Shown here piece after piece: positions 6,248 through 12,564 of a stretch of 15,597 bases of DNA. Location: assembly GCA_004554165.1 (NCBI GenBank), contig SFNQ01000045.1, positions 1-15,597 of the forward strand, given 5' to 3'. Position 1 is the first letter of the stretch, and every line of letters starts with the position of its first letter. The notes under the pieces were generated by a model that did not search any database, was not told the DNA's origin, and was given only the letters and a program-made list of their open reading frames with translations. The DNA comes from Clostridiales bacterium (GTDB lineage: Bacteria; Bacillota; Clostridia; Christensenellales; CAG-138). The position numbers and the translations under genes are program-made.

Positions 6248-6715
6248 CTACGGCAAAAGCGTTCCCCGTTCCCCGCGCCGCAGCAGGAGGAGCAGCAACA
6301 GGCCGAGGATCCCGCCGCTGACGTCAATGCACACATCTCCCATAAGCCCGGCGCGCCCCGGCACAAACAGCTGGTGCAGCTCGTCCGCGGCGGCGGCGAG
6401 CGCAGTCAGCCCCAGCGCCAATGGAACCGGCCGGCGGCTGGCCTCCGCCTCCAGCGCGGAGCAGCACAGCATCGCAAGCAGGGCAAACTCCGCCATATGC
6501 GCGCCCTTGCGAACCAGACGCTCCATGAGGTCATACTGCGCCTCCGTGGGCGTGCCGAAGATCAGCGCGGCCAGGCGCATGGAAATACCGCCGCTGGTCT
6601 GTTCCGACTGCATCGCAGGCTGCGCGCTGAGGCGCCAGATCATCGACACCCACAGCGCGATACAGGCATAGAGGGCCAGACGATGATAAAAATTCTTGCA
6701 TGCTCCATGTTTCAT
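6248..6715 (-). CDS. VanZ-like family membrane protein
   Basis: The 155-residue protein has four membrane segments (about 12-30, 74-92, 97-112 and 130-146). It contains the VanZ signature: RKGAHMAEFALLAML (69-83), DELHQLFVPGRAG (111-123) and DVCIDVSGGILG (127-138). In vanA clusters VanZ gives low-level teicoplanin resistance; most chromosomal relatives have no assigned role. I place the start at the ATG at 6715. No Shine-Dalgarno precedes it, but TGCTATACT lies 6 nt upstream, so the mRNA is probably leaderless. An in-frame ATG at 6733 would add six residues and overlap the divergent symporter gene's start codon. There is no antibiotic-resistance context here. Confidence 0.88.
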   Translation of the reverse strand: MKHGACKNFYHRLALYACIALWVSMIWRLSAQPAMQSEQTSGGISMRLAALIFGTPTEAQYDLMERLVRKGAHMAEFALLAMLCCSALEAEASRRPVPLALGLTALAAAADELHQLFVPGRAGLMGDVCIDVSGGILGLLLLLLLRRGERGTLLP

Positions 6716-6731
6716 GTCCGTAGTATAGCAC
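6716..6731. promoter_or_regulatory. 16-bp divergent promoter region between the VanZ-like and symporter genes
   Basis: Only 16 bp separate the two start codons. On the minus strand an extended -10 box, TGCTATACT (6722-6730), ends 6 nt before the ATG at 6715. On the plus strand TAGTAT (6721-6726) ends 5 nt before the ATG at 6732. The two -10 boxes overlap over the near-symmetric TAGTATA. Neither gene has room for a ribosome binding site, so both mRNAs would be leaderless. Symmetric -10 elements that fire in both directions are known in bacteria. The minus-strand box is convincing, the plus-strand one weaker. Confidence 0.5.
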
Positions 6732-8060
6732 ATGGGTACTCTTTGCGCTATCATACTGCTGCTTGCTGCGGTGGTGTTCTCCTTCCGCACCCGCTTTGTC
6801 CAGTTCCGGCGTTTTGGCGCGGCGCTCCGTCAGCCGCTCCGGCCAACGCGCGGCGCAGGAGGCGCGGTTTCGCCCTTTGAGGCCGCCGCGACCTCGCTGG
6901 CCGCGACGATCGGGACGGGCAATATCGCAGGCGTGGCAGGCGCCATTCTGCTGGGCGGTCCGGGCGCCATCTTCTGGCTTTGGGTCAGCAGCGCGCTGGG
7001 CATGGGGCTCAAATACGCGGAGGTTGTCATCGCCATGCGTTACCGCCGCCGCGGTGCGGACGGGCAGTGGCGCGGCGGGCCGATGTACTGCATTGCGCTG
7101 GGCCTGCCCAAACGCTACGGTTTTCTTGCAACGGTGTTTTCGCTTTGCGGCATGCTGGCCGCGCTGGGCATGGGCGATCTTGTGCAGGTCAACACGGTTT
7201 CGGAATCCGCGCAGGCCCTTTATGCAGCCATCGCGGCCGGCGGGACCGAAGGGGCGCTGTTTTCTGTCCGCCTCGTCACGGGGCTTGTTACGGCGGCGCT
7301 GCTCTTTCTCGTGCTCTCCGGCGGCGCACAGCGGGTCGGGCGCGCCGCGGCCATGCTGGTACCCTTCGTCAGCGCGCTGTACCTTCTGCTCTGCATGGTT
7401 CTGCTTGTGGGCAATGCTGCCGCGTTGGCCGGTGCGCTGCGCGATATTGTCGTCGGCGCGTTTGCGCCGCAGGCGGTGCTGGGCGGCGCGGCAGGCTTCG
7501 GCTTTTTGACCGTATTCCGCGTGGGCCTGTCCCGGGGCGTGTTTTCGCACGAGGCGGGGCTCGGAACCTCCGCCATCGCGCACAGCAGCGCGGAGGGCGC
7601 ATCGCCGCGCGAGCAGGGCCTTTACGGCGTATTTGAGGTGTTTTTTGACGCGCTGATCTGCACCATCACCGCGCTTGCGGTTCTGGTCTGCGGCATACGG
7701 CTGCCCTACGGCAATGCGGAGCTGAACAGTACGCTGGTAATCCAGGCCTTTGCCACACAATTTGGCGAAGCCCTGTCTGCGGGCTTTCTGGCGCTGTCAC
7801 TGCTGCTGTTCGCCTTTTCCAGCATGACCAGCTTTGCGCTGTATGGGGCGCGCTGCGCGGAGTTTCTCTTCGGCAGCGGCGTGCAGCGGGCGTATTATGC
7901 CGTTTTTCTCCTCCTGACCGTGTTGGGGGCGCTGCTGCCGCGCTCTACAGCCTGGGAAATCGCGGATTGGCTGAACGCGGCCATGGCCATTCCCAACCTC
8001 ACCGCCATGACGCTGCTCCTGCGCAGGAATCCCGCGCTCCGCGCTGCGCTCAGAGGCTGA
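6732..8060 (+). CDS. Sodium:alanine/glycine symporter, AGCS family
   Basis: The 442-residue protein is a multi-pass membrane carrier importing small neutral amino acids with sodium or protons. AGCS hallmarks are present: SPFEAAATSLAATIGTGNIA (47-66), GLKYAEVVIAMRYR (92-105), GDLVQVNTVSE (148-158) and SRGVFSHEAGLGTSAIAH (267-284). The usual Asn or Ser before EAGLG is a His here (H273). The amino end is about 15-20 residues shorter than usual: the protein starts inside the first membrane segment, and an in-frame TAG lies at 6726-6728, so no earlier start is possible. No Shine-Dalgarno precedes the ATG. It diverges from the VanZ-like gene and runs towards the SnoaL-like gene, whose stop codon is 24 bp away with no terminator in between. 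Exact substrate unknown. Confidence 0.92.
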   Translation: MGTLCAIILLLAAVVFSFRTRFVQFRRFGAALRQPLRPTRGAGGAVSPFEAAATSLAATIGTGNIAGVAGAILLGGPGAIFWLWVSSALGMGLKYAEVVIAMRYRRRGADGQWRGGPMYCIALGLPKRYGFLATVFSLCGMLAALGMGDLVQVNTVSESAQALYAAIAAGGTEGALFSVRLVTGLVTAALLFLVLSGGAQRVGRAAAMLVPFVSALYLLLCMVLLVGNAAALAGALRDIVVGAFAPQAVLGGAAGFGFLTVFRVGLSRGVFSHEAGLGTSAIAHSSAEGASPREQGLYGVFEVFFDALICTITALAVLVCGIRLPYGNAELNSTLVIQAFATQFGEALSAGFLALSLLLFAFSSMTSFALYGARCAEFLFGSGVQRAYYAVFLLLTVLGALLPRSTAWEIADWLNAAMAIPNLTAMTLLLRRNPALRAALRG

Positions 8061-8084
8061 TCCGTCTCCGGGCAGCGCTGCGCT

Positions 8085-8456
8085 TCATTCGGGAATGGGC
8101 ATGCCAAGCCCCAGCGACCGTCTCCACGCGGGCGCAGGACCGTCGTCTCCCCAGTATTCATCCAGCTCTGCAATCCGTCCTTCCCGCAGCCGGTAGAACG
8201 AAGCCACATGGAAGGAGGGCGCGCCGTCCGCTGCATACACCCGCGCCGCGGTTGCGATGCAGTCGCCCTTTTTGATAACGCGCTCCAGCTCGCCGCGCCA
8301 GTTGCCCGGGTACTGGCAGTTTGCGCGGATGTATTCCTCCGCCGTAAAGCGCTCGTTGGTGCAATGCCAGCGCACGATGGCGTCGCGGCAAAAATAATCC
8401 GCCATGGTTTCTGCATCCTGCCGCACAACTGCATCAAAAAACCTTTCAATTTCCAT
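8085..8456 (-). CDS. Nuclear transport factor 2 / SnoaL-like family protein
   Basis: The 123-residue protein has the size and pattern of the cone-shaped NTF2-like fold: two opening helices (MEIERFFDAVVRQDAETMADY), a short strand region with RWHCTNERF (29-37), and closing strands in HVASFYRLREGRIAELDEYW. Members range from ketosteroid isomerases and polyketide cyclases to proteins of unknown function; nothing here fixes a reaction. The ATG at 8456 has GGAAGGA about 6 nt upstream and is preferred over a longer reading to 8501, which would run back into the upstream terminator. That terminator (8483-8510) lies 26 nt before the start codon, so expression may depend on read-through or on a promoter I cannot see. 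Confidence 0.82.
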   Translation of the reverse strand: MEIERFFDAVVRQDAETMADYFCRDAIVRWHCTNERFTAEEYIRANCQYPGNWRGELERVIKKGDCIATAARVYAADGAPSFHVASFYRLREGRIAELDEYWGDDGPAPAWRRSLGLGMPIPE

Positions 8457-8482
8457 AATTTTTCCTTCCTGCTTCGGTTTTG

Positions 8483-8510
8483 AAAAAAGCGGGGCTTCCA
8501 AAGCATCCGC
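8483..8510 (-). terminator. Rho-independent terminator just upstream of the SnoaL-like gene
   Basis: On the minus strand GCGG (8507-8510) and GCTT (8501-8504) pair with AAGC (8494-8497) and CCGC (8489-8492) around a TGG loop. A six-T run follows (8483-8488). Its position 26 nt before a start codon leaves two readings: it ends the long surE-to-rpsA transcript, or it is the attenuator of a leader for the SnoaL-like gene. Confidence 0.75.
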
Positions 8511-8691
8511 TCCCCCTGCTGTCCCTTTTGCATCTGCGGAGGTTGTTATGCGCGCCTGCCGGCTTTTCCGGCGATATCACCCACAGGGTCCGGAAGCTCC
8601 CAAAGCGCATCCCTTCCGCTCCGCCTGCCGCCGGAAAGGAAGCGGGCGGTTCGCTCCGCGGCAAGCCCGGCGGGTATTTCAACAAGCCAAA
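8511..8691. other. Gene-free stretch between the repeat element and the terminator
   Basis: No convincing gene is seen. On the minus strand it would form either the 3' end of the rpsA transcript or a leader RNA before the terminator at 8483-8510. A small hairpin (GCCGG/CCGGC, about 8558-8572) is present. A plus-strand frame from an ATG near 8548 with GGAGG in front runs about 60 codons, but its Arg- and Pro-rich composition and its end inside the neighbouring repeat argue against a gene. I tried to match the minus-strand RNA to common riboswitch cores and recognised none. Confidence 0.4.
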
Positions 8692-8883
8692 AGGGCAGGC
8701 TCAGGCCTGCCCTCAGAGTGTCGAAAAAGCGGCTGAACGCCACTTTTTCGAGCTTTCACAGGTTTTGCCTCTCGCATTCGCTCCCGGGCGGCAAAACCTG
8801 CAACGTACGAAAACCTCTGGGTTTTCATCCGTTATCAACCCCGGTTTTTTTTGACAATCTCAGGGCAGGCTCAGGCCTGCCCT
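8692..8883. repeat. 192-bp structured element bounded by identical 22-bp palindromes
   Basis: The same 22-bp palindrome (AGGGCAGGC, TCAG loop, GCCTGCCCT) occurs at 8692-8713 and 8862-8883. Just inside, CAGAGTGTCGAAAAA (8714-8728) matches the inverted right end (about 8846-8861), so the ends form imperfect terminal inverted repeats of nearly 40 bp. The interior holds three more hairpins: 8721-8751 (13 bp, one mismatch), 8759-8800 (11 bp, perfect) and 8809-8826 (7 bp). The element is non-coding and sits between rpsA and the SnoaL-like gene. It resembles a MITE or a dispersed structured intergenic repeat; the left palindrome, followed on the minus strand by TTTT, could also end the rpsA transcript. 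Confidence 0.65.
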
Positions 8884-8911
8884 TGCATGGTACGTACGCT
8901 TTAACTGCGAC

Positions 8912-11266
8912 TTACTCCTCGGTCTTGAAGGCAGAGAAGAGGTCTGCCAGCGAAGTGGTGGTGGACTGTACGGGCGGGAGCTCGTAGTCGCCATCCTCGC
9001 TGTTGCGGCGGCGGCGGTCGCCTCCGCGCTCGCGGCGCTCGCCGCTGTCGGAAGCCGCGCTGCGCTCGCGCGCCTGGCGCTGCGCGTTGCCTGCGGCCTG
9101 CTGCTCCCGCTCACGGGCGCGCTGCTCCTGCCGCTCCTGATACTGGCGGTCGCGCTCTGCGCGCTCGGCTTCGAGCTGCTCCGCAATCTCGGGATTCTCC
9201 TCGAGGAGCGCTTCCTTACGGCTCAGGCTGATGCGCTTGGCCTCGGGATTGACCTCAAGCACCTTGCAGCGGACGATATCACCAACCTTGAGCTCGTCCT
9301 CGACCTTCGCGATGCGGCGCACGCCGACCTGCGAAATGTGAATCAGACCGTCGATGGTAGACTCCAGCGCGACAAAGGCGCCGAAAGGTACGATGCGCAC
9401 CACCTTGCCCTCTACGATGGAACCAACGGGATACTTCTGATCCGCATAGGTCCAGGGCTTGGGCTGGAGCTGCTTATAGCCGAGGGAGACGCGCTCCTTC
9501 TCAGCGTCAACATTCAGAATCAGCACCTCGATCTCCTGGCCGATGGACAGGACGTCGGAGGGATGCTTGACGCGGCCCCAGGCCACGTCGGTGACATGCA
9601 CAAGGCCGTCGATGCCGCCGATATCGACAAAGGCGCCGAAATCGGTGATGCGGCGGACAATGCCCGTTACCTTGCTGCCCACGACCAGCTGCGCCCACTT
9701 TTCGCGCTTGGCCTCAGCCTGCTCGGCCAGCAGAACCTGCTTGCGGGAGGCGACGATGCGCTTGCGCTGCTTATCGACCTCCAGCACCTTGAGCTTCATG
9801 GGCTTGCCCACGAACTCGTTGAGGTTCTCCGTATATTTGACGGCCACCTGCGATGCGGGAACAAAGGCCCGGATGCCGTTGATGTCCGCGATAATACCGC
9901 CCTTGACGACCTCTTTGCCGACGGCTTCAAAAACCTTGCCCTCGACGTCCTCATCGCCCATGAGCTCATCCCAGATCTTCTTGCTTTCAACGTTCTTTCG
10001 GGAGAGGAGCACGTTGCCCTCGCCGTCGTTGACCTTGATGACCTCAACCTCGATCTCGTCGCCCTCTTTGAACAGATCCTCGGGGTTGGCGTCGGCATCG
10101 GCCGAAAACTCATTCTTGGGAATGATGCCATCGGACTTGTAGCCGACGTTGACGAACACCTCGCCGTCCACGATCTGAAGCACGGTACCCGTGATCAGCT
10201 GGCCGTTGTGGATGCGCGTCAGGGTTTTCTCAAAGGCCTCCGCAAAGTCGGACGTCTCGTCGGCTGCCGCAGGCTTTGCGGCGGGTTCTTCCGCTTCAGC
10301 GGCTGTGGCCTGCGTTTCAGGCTCGGCTACAGGGGCTTCTGCCGCGACGACTTCCTCGTTCCCGGCGGGTTGCGTTGTTGCGACGACCTCCTCGGCGGGA
10401 GCTTCCGCTTCGATGGTTTCGATCGTCGTCTTTTCCAGTTCGCTCATTACTTGTATAACCTCCCTAATCATCCGGTCGGGGGTCGATGCGCCCGCGACAA
10501 TTCCTATTATATCATCGGATTGCAAATTATCAAGAAAAAATTTGCCGATATTCTGGATGGTTTTGGTATCTTTGCATTTCTTTTTGCAGATTTCCTCCAG
10601 ACGAACCGTGTTCGCGCTCATTTTTGAGCCGATCACGAGGATTTTTGTACACCGCTCGGCCAGCGTCGCGGCCTCGGCCTGCCGCTGCCTGGTGGTATCG
10701 CAAATGGTTTCATGTACGGAGAGCTCGCCTACGCGCGGCCGGAGCGCTTCGATCACCGCCCGGTACTGCCCGCGGGACAGCGTGGTCTGGGCAACGATGC
10801 AGGCGCGCTGGCAAAAGGGAACGGATGCCGCGTCATCAGCGCTTTCCAGCACTGTGGCGTTGACGCCCGCGTGGCCATGGATACCGACCACCTCCGGATG
10901 GTTCGCCTTCCCCGCGATGAACACGCGCCGTCCCTCCGCCGCTGCCGCAGAGACCAGCCTGTGGATGCGCAGCACAAAGGGACAGGTCGCATCCACCACC
11001 CGCAGACCCTTTTGGGCGCAGGCTGCGTACACCTCGGGCGGCGCGCCGTGTGCGCGGATGATCAGCGTGTCTCCCGCGCAGAGTCCGTCCAGCGATTCGC
11101 TGGGCCGCACGCCCCGCTGCATCAGCTCCTCCACAACCGTTTCGTTGTGGATGATATTGCCGTAGGTATAGACCGGCCCGCGGCATTCGCCCTCGGACAG
11201 CGCCAGATCCACCGCCCGCCGCACGCCGAAGCAGAAGCCGCTGTGCTTGCCCACAAGGATGCGCAT
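8912..11266 (-). CDS. ispH: Fusion of IspH (HMBPP reductase) and 30S ribosomal protein S1
   Basis: One uninterrupted 784-residue frame encodes two proteins. Residues 1-275 are IspH, which reduces HMBPP to IPP and DMAPP in the MEP pathway. The three [4Fe-4S] cysteines are C12 (SGFCFG), C95 (DATCPF) and C189 (ETICDTTRQRQ); H40, H73, H123, E125 and the AGASTP loop (258-263) complete the site. An acidic Ala/Glu linker covers 276-345. Four S1 (OB-fold) repeats follow at about 355-425, 440-510, 528-598 and 614-684, the latter two with the canonical DFGAFV and PFGAFV. The tail (690-784) is an Arg/Glu/Gln-rich coil ending SLADLFSAFKTEE. Such fusions are known in Clostridia. It is last in the operon, 8 bp after plsC. 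An internal ATG at 10447 could yield S1 alone. Confidence 0.96.
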   Translation of the reverse strand: MRILVGKHSGFCFGVRRAVDLALSEGECRGPVYTYGNIIHNETVVEELMQRGVRPSESLDGLCAGDTLIIRAHGAPPEVYAACAQKGLRVVDATCPFVLRIHRLVSAAAAEGRRVFIAGKANHPEVVGIHGHAGVNATVLESADDAASVPFCQRACIVAQTTLSRGQYRAVIEALRPRVGELSVHETICDTTRQRQAEAATLAERCTKILVIGSKMSANTVRLEEICKKKCKDTKTIQNIGKFFLDNLQSDDIIGIVAGASTPDRMIREVIQVMSELEKTTIETIEAEAPAEEVVATTQPAGNEEVVAAEAPVAEPETQATAAEAEEPAAKPAAADETSDFAEAFEKTLTRIHNGQLITGTVLQIVDGEVFVNVGYKSDGIIPKNEFSADADANPEDLFKEGDEIEVEVIKVNDGEGNVLLSRKNVESKKIWDELMGDEDVEGKVFEAVGKEVVKGGIIADINGIRAFVPASQVAVKYTENLNEFVGKPMKLKVLEVDKQRKRIVASRKQVLLAEQAEAKREKWAQLVVGSKVTGIVRRITDFGAFVDIGGIDGLVHVTDVAWGRVKHPSDVLSIGQEIEVLILNVDAEKERVSLGYKQLQPKPWTYADQKYPVGSIVEGKVVRIVPFGAFVALESTIDGLIHISQVGVRRIAKVEDELKVGDIVRCKVLEVNPEAKRISLSRKEALLEENPEIAEQLEAERAERDRQYQERQEQRAREREQQAAGNAQRQARERSAASDSGERRERGGDRRRRNSEDGDYELPPVQSTTTSLADLFSAFKTEE
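10445..10465 (-). promoter_or_regulatory. Internal ribosome binding site and ATG at the IspH-S1 junction
   Basis: On the minus strand AGGGAGG (10459-10465) lies 11 nt before an in-frame ATG (10445-10447), codon 274 of the fusion. Translation there would give a 511-residue S1 protein starting MSELEKTTIE, just where the IspH domain ends. The same bases encode Arg-Glu-Val of the IspH tail. The spacing is slightly long, so use of this start is an inference. Confidence 0.45.
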
Positions 11267-11274
11267 CGTCCCTT

Positions 11275-11865
11275 CTACGCCTCCATTTGCAGCTGGAGCT
11301 GCCGGATCTTGTCGGCAATGGCCTGCGTAACCACATCCGCAGCCTTGCCCCGGTGCTCCGCCGCGATGGCCTTGGCGTCCATGGGGCTGCCCACGACCAT
11401 ATTGATGCGAAACTTGCGGTAGGTACGGGGATCAGAATAAATGGGGATGATGGGCGCGCCGGTCTTGAGCGCCAGAAAGGCCGCGCCCTTTTCGAGCATA
11501 TCCAGCTCTCCCGTGACCGAGCGGCGCCCCTCCGGAAAGATGCCGAACACCCAGCCCTTGTCCAGCACGCTCATGGCCTGCTTGAGGGAGGCCATGTCCG
11601 CCTGCTTTCGGTTGACCGGAAAGGCGAACAGGAGCTTTTGCAGGGCAAAGCGCGCAGCCGGGTGATCGAAAAGCTCTTTCTTCGCCATAAAATGCACCAC
11701 CCGCGGGCAAACCAGAGCCAGCAGAATCGGATCGGGCAGCGACCAGTGGTTGCTGACAATGATGGCTTTGCCGCGGAAAAACAGATGGCGCAAGCCCTTC
11801 ACCCTGGGCCGCATCAGCAGCCAGGCCAGGGGCGTCAGCAGCAGTTTTGCAAACAGGTACAGCAT
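11275..11865 (-). CDS. plsC: 1-acyl-sn-glycerol-3-phosphate acyltransferase (PlsC family)
   Basis: The 196-residue protein would transfer the second acyl chain to lysophosphatidic acid at the membrane. Motif I, the catalytic HX4D, is seen as NHWSLPD (H40, D45). Motif III is FPEGRRS (110-116), and motif IV is probably APIIPIY near 136-142. The hydrophobic amino end (1-18) is a likely membrane anchor. The length is short, typical of Gram-positive PlsC. The ATG at 11865 lies 6 bp past the cmk stop codon, and AGAGG in the end of cmk serves as ribosome binding site. Its stop codon is 8 bp before ispH-rpsA. The acyltransferase superfamily is certain; the exact acceptor is inferred. Confidence 0.93.
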   Translation of the reverse strand: MLYLFAKLLLTPLAWLLMRPRVKGLRHLFFRGKAIIVSNHWSLPDPILLALVCPRVVHFMAKKELFDHPAARFALQKLLFAFPVNRKQADMASLKQAMSVLDKGWVFGIFPEGRRSVTGELDMLEKGAAFLALKTGAPIIPIYSDPRTYRKFRINMVVGSPMDAKAIAAEHRGKAADVVTQAIADKIRQLQLQMEA

Positions 11866-11871
11866 GGGTTC

Positions 11872-12564
11872 TTACCTCTGCGCTTTCTCATGGATGAGGC
11901 ACAGCATGCGCTCCGTCACCGCCGCGATGTCCATGCCCGTGGTATCCACCACCACCGCATCCTCCGCGATGCGCAGCGGCATATACGCCCGCTCCATGTC
12001 GTTTTTATCCCGCGCCGCAATCTCCCGCTCGATCTGCTCCAGTGTTTTGTCCGTACCGCCGCGCTGCATGAGCTCCCCGTAGCGGCGCTTTGCCCGCTCC
12101 TGCACGCTGGCGGTCATGTAAAACTTGTATGGCGTGTCCGGCAGCACATTGGTCGTGATGTCGCGCCCGTCCATCACCACGTCGTATTCACGCCCCACCT
12201 GCCGCTGAAGCTCCGCCAGCTTCTGCCGCACGGGCGGATGCAGCCCCACCATGGAGGCGCCCATGGACAGGCTGCCGCTGCGCAAAAGCCCGGTCACATC
12301 CTCCCCGGAAAGCAGCACGTGCTGCGCGCCGCTCCCGTCATAGCGCACGGCGATGTCCGCGCCGTTTACGATGCGCGCCATGCCCGCAGCGTCGCCCGGA
12401 TCGACCCCGCAGCGCTCCGCATGCAGCGCCATGGCGCGGTACATCGCGCCCGTATCGAGATAGCGGATGCCCAGCGTCTCTGCGATGGCCCGGGCTATGG
12501 TGCTCTTGCCCGCACCCGCCGGGCCGTCGATTGCAATGTTCAGATGTTGTTCCCTGTTATCCAC
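11872..12564 (-). CDS. cmk: Cytidylate kinase (CMP/dCMP kinase)
   Basis: The 230-residue kinase phosphorylates CMP and dCMP with ATP. The Walker A loop is GPAGAGKST (14-22), followed by YLDTGAMYRA (33-42). The CMP-binding part shows DGRDITTNVLPD near 137-148, and the lid region has RDKNDMERAYMPL near 190-202. The start is a GTG at 12564: AAGGAG lies 5 nt upstream. The GTG overlaps the stop codon of the flavoprotein gene by 8 nt, and no ATG exists before the Walker motif in a sensible place. Longer readings to 12657 extend inside the upstream gene without support. Coupled translation with the upstream gene is likely. Linkage of cmk to plsC, ispH and rpsA is common in Clostridia. Confidence 0.95.
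   Translation of the reverse strand: MDNREQHLNIAIDGPAGAGKSTIARAIAETLGIRYLDTGAMYRAMALHAERCGVDPGDAAGMARIVNGADIAVRYDGSGAQHVLLSGEDVTGLLRSGSLSMGASMVGLHPPVRQKLAELQRQVGREYDVVMDGRDITTNVLPDTPYKFYMTASVQERAKRRYGELMQRGGTDKTLEQIEREIAARDKNDMERAYMPLRIAEDAVVVDTTGMDIAAVTERMLCLIHEKAQR

Noticed and set aside
3981..6715. Glycopeptide (vancomycin) resistance cluster, because VanW- and VanZ-type genes lie close together
   Set aside because: The essential ligase, dehydrogenase, dipeptidase and two-component genes are absent, the two genes are on opposite strands, and both families are common chromosomal envelope proteins.
6531..7760. A 409-codon minus-strand frame
   Set aside because: It is antisense to the symporter and part of the VanZ-like gene; low-complexity, no motifs, no RBS.
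8581..8610. Signal recognition particle RNA, from the GGTCCGGAAG string
   Set aside because: The conserved partner GGAAGCAGC and the long flanking complementary arms of SRP RNA are missing; the match is chance.
8548..8736. Plus-strand small gene with GGAGG 5 nt before its ATG
   Set aside because: The product is Arg/Pro-rich with no recognisable fold and ends inside the palindromic repeat; the RBS-like match alone is not enough.
9338..10627. A 429-codon plus-strand frame
   Set aside because: It is antisense to the S1 part of the IspH fusion; repeated Asp/Leu-rich text mirrors the Glu/Val-rich S1 coding strand.
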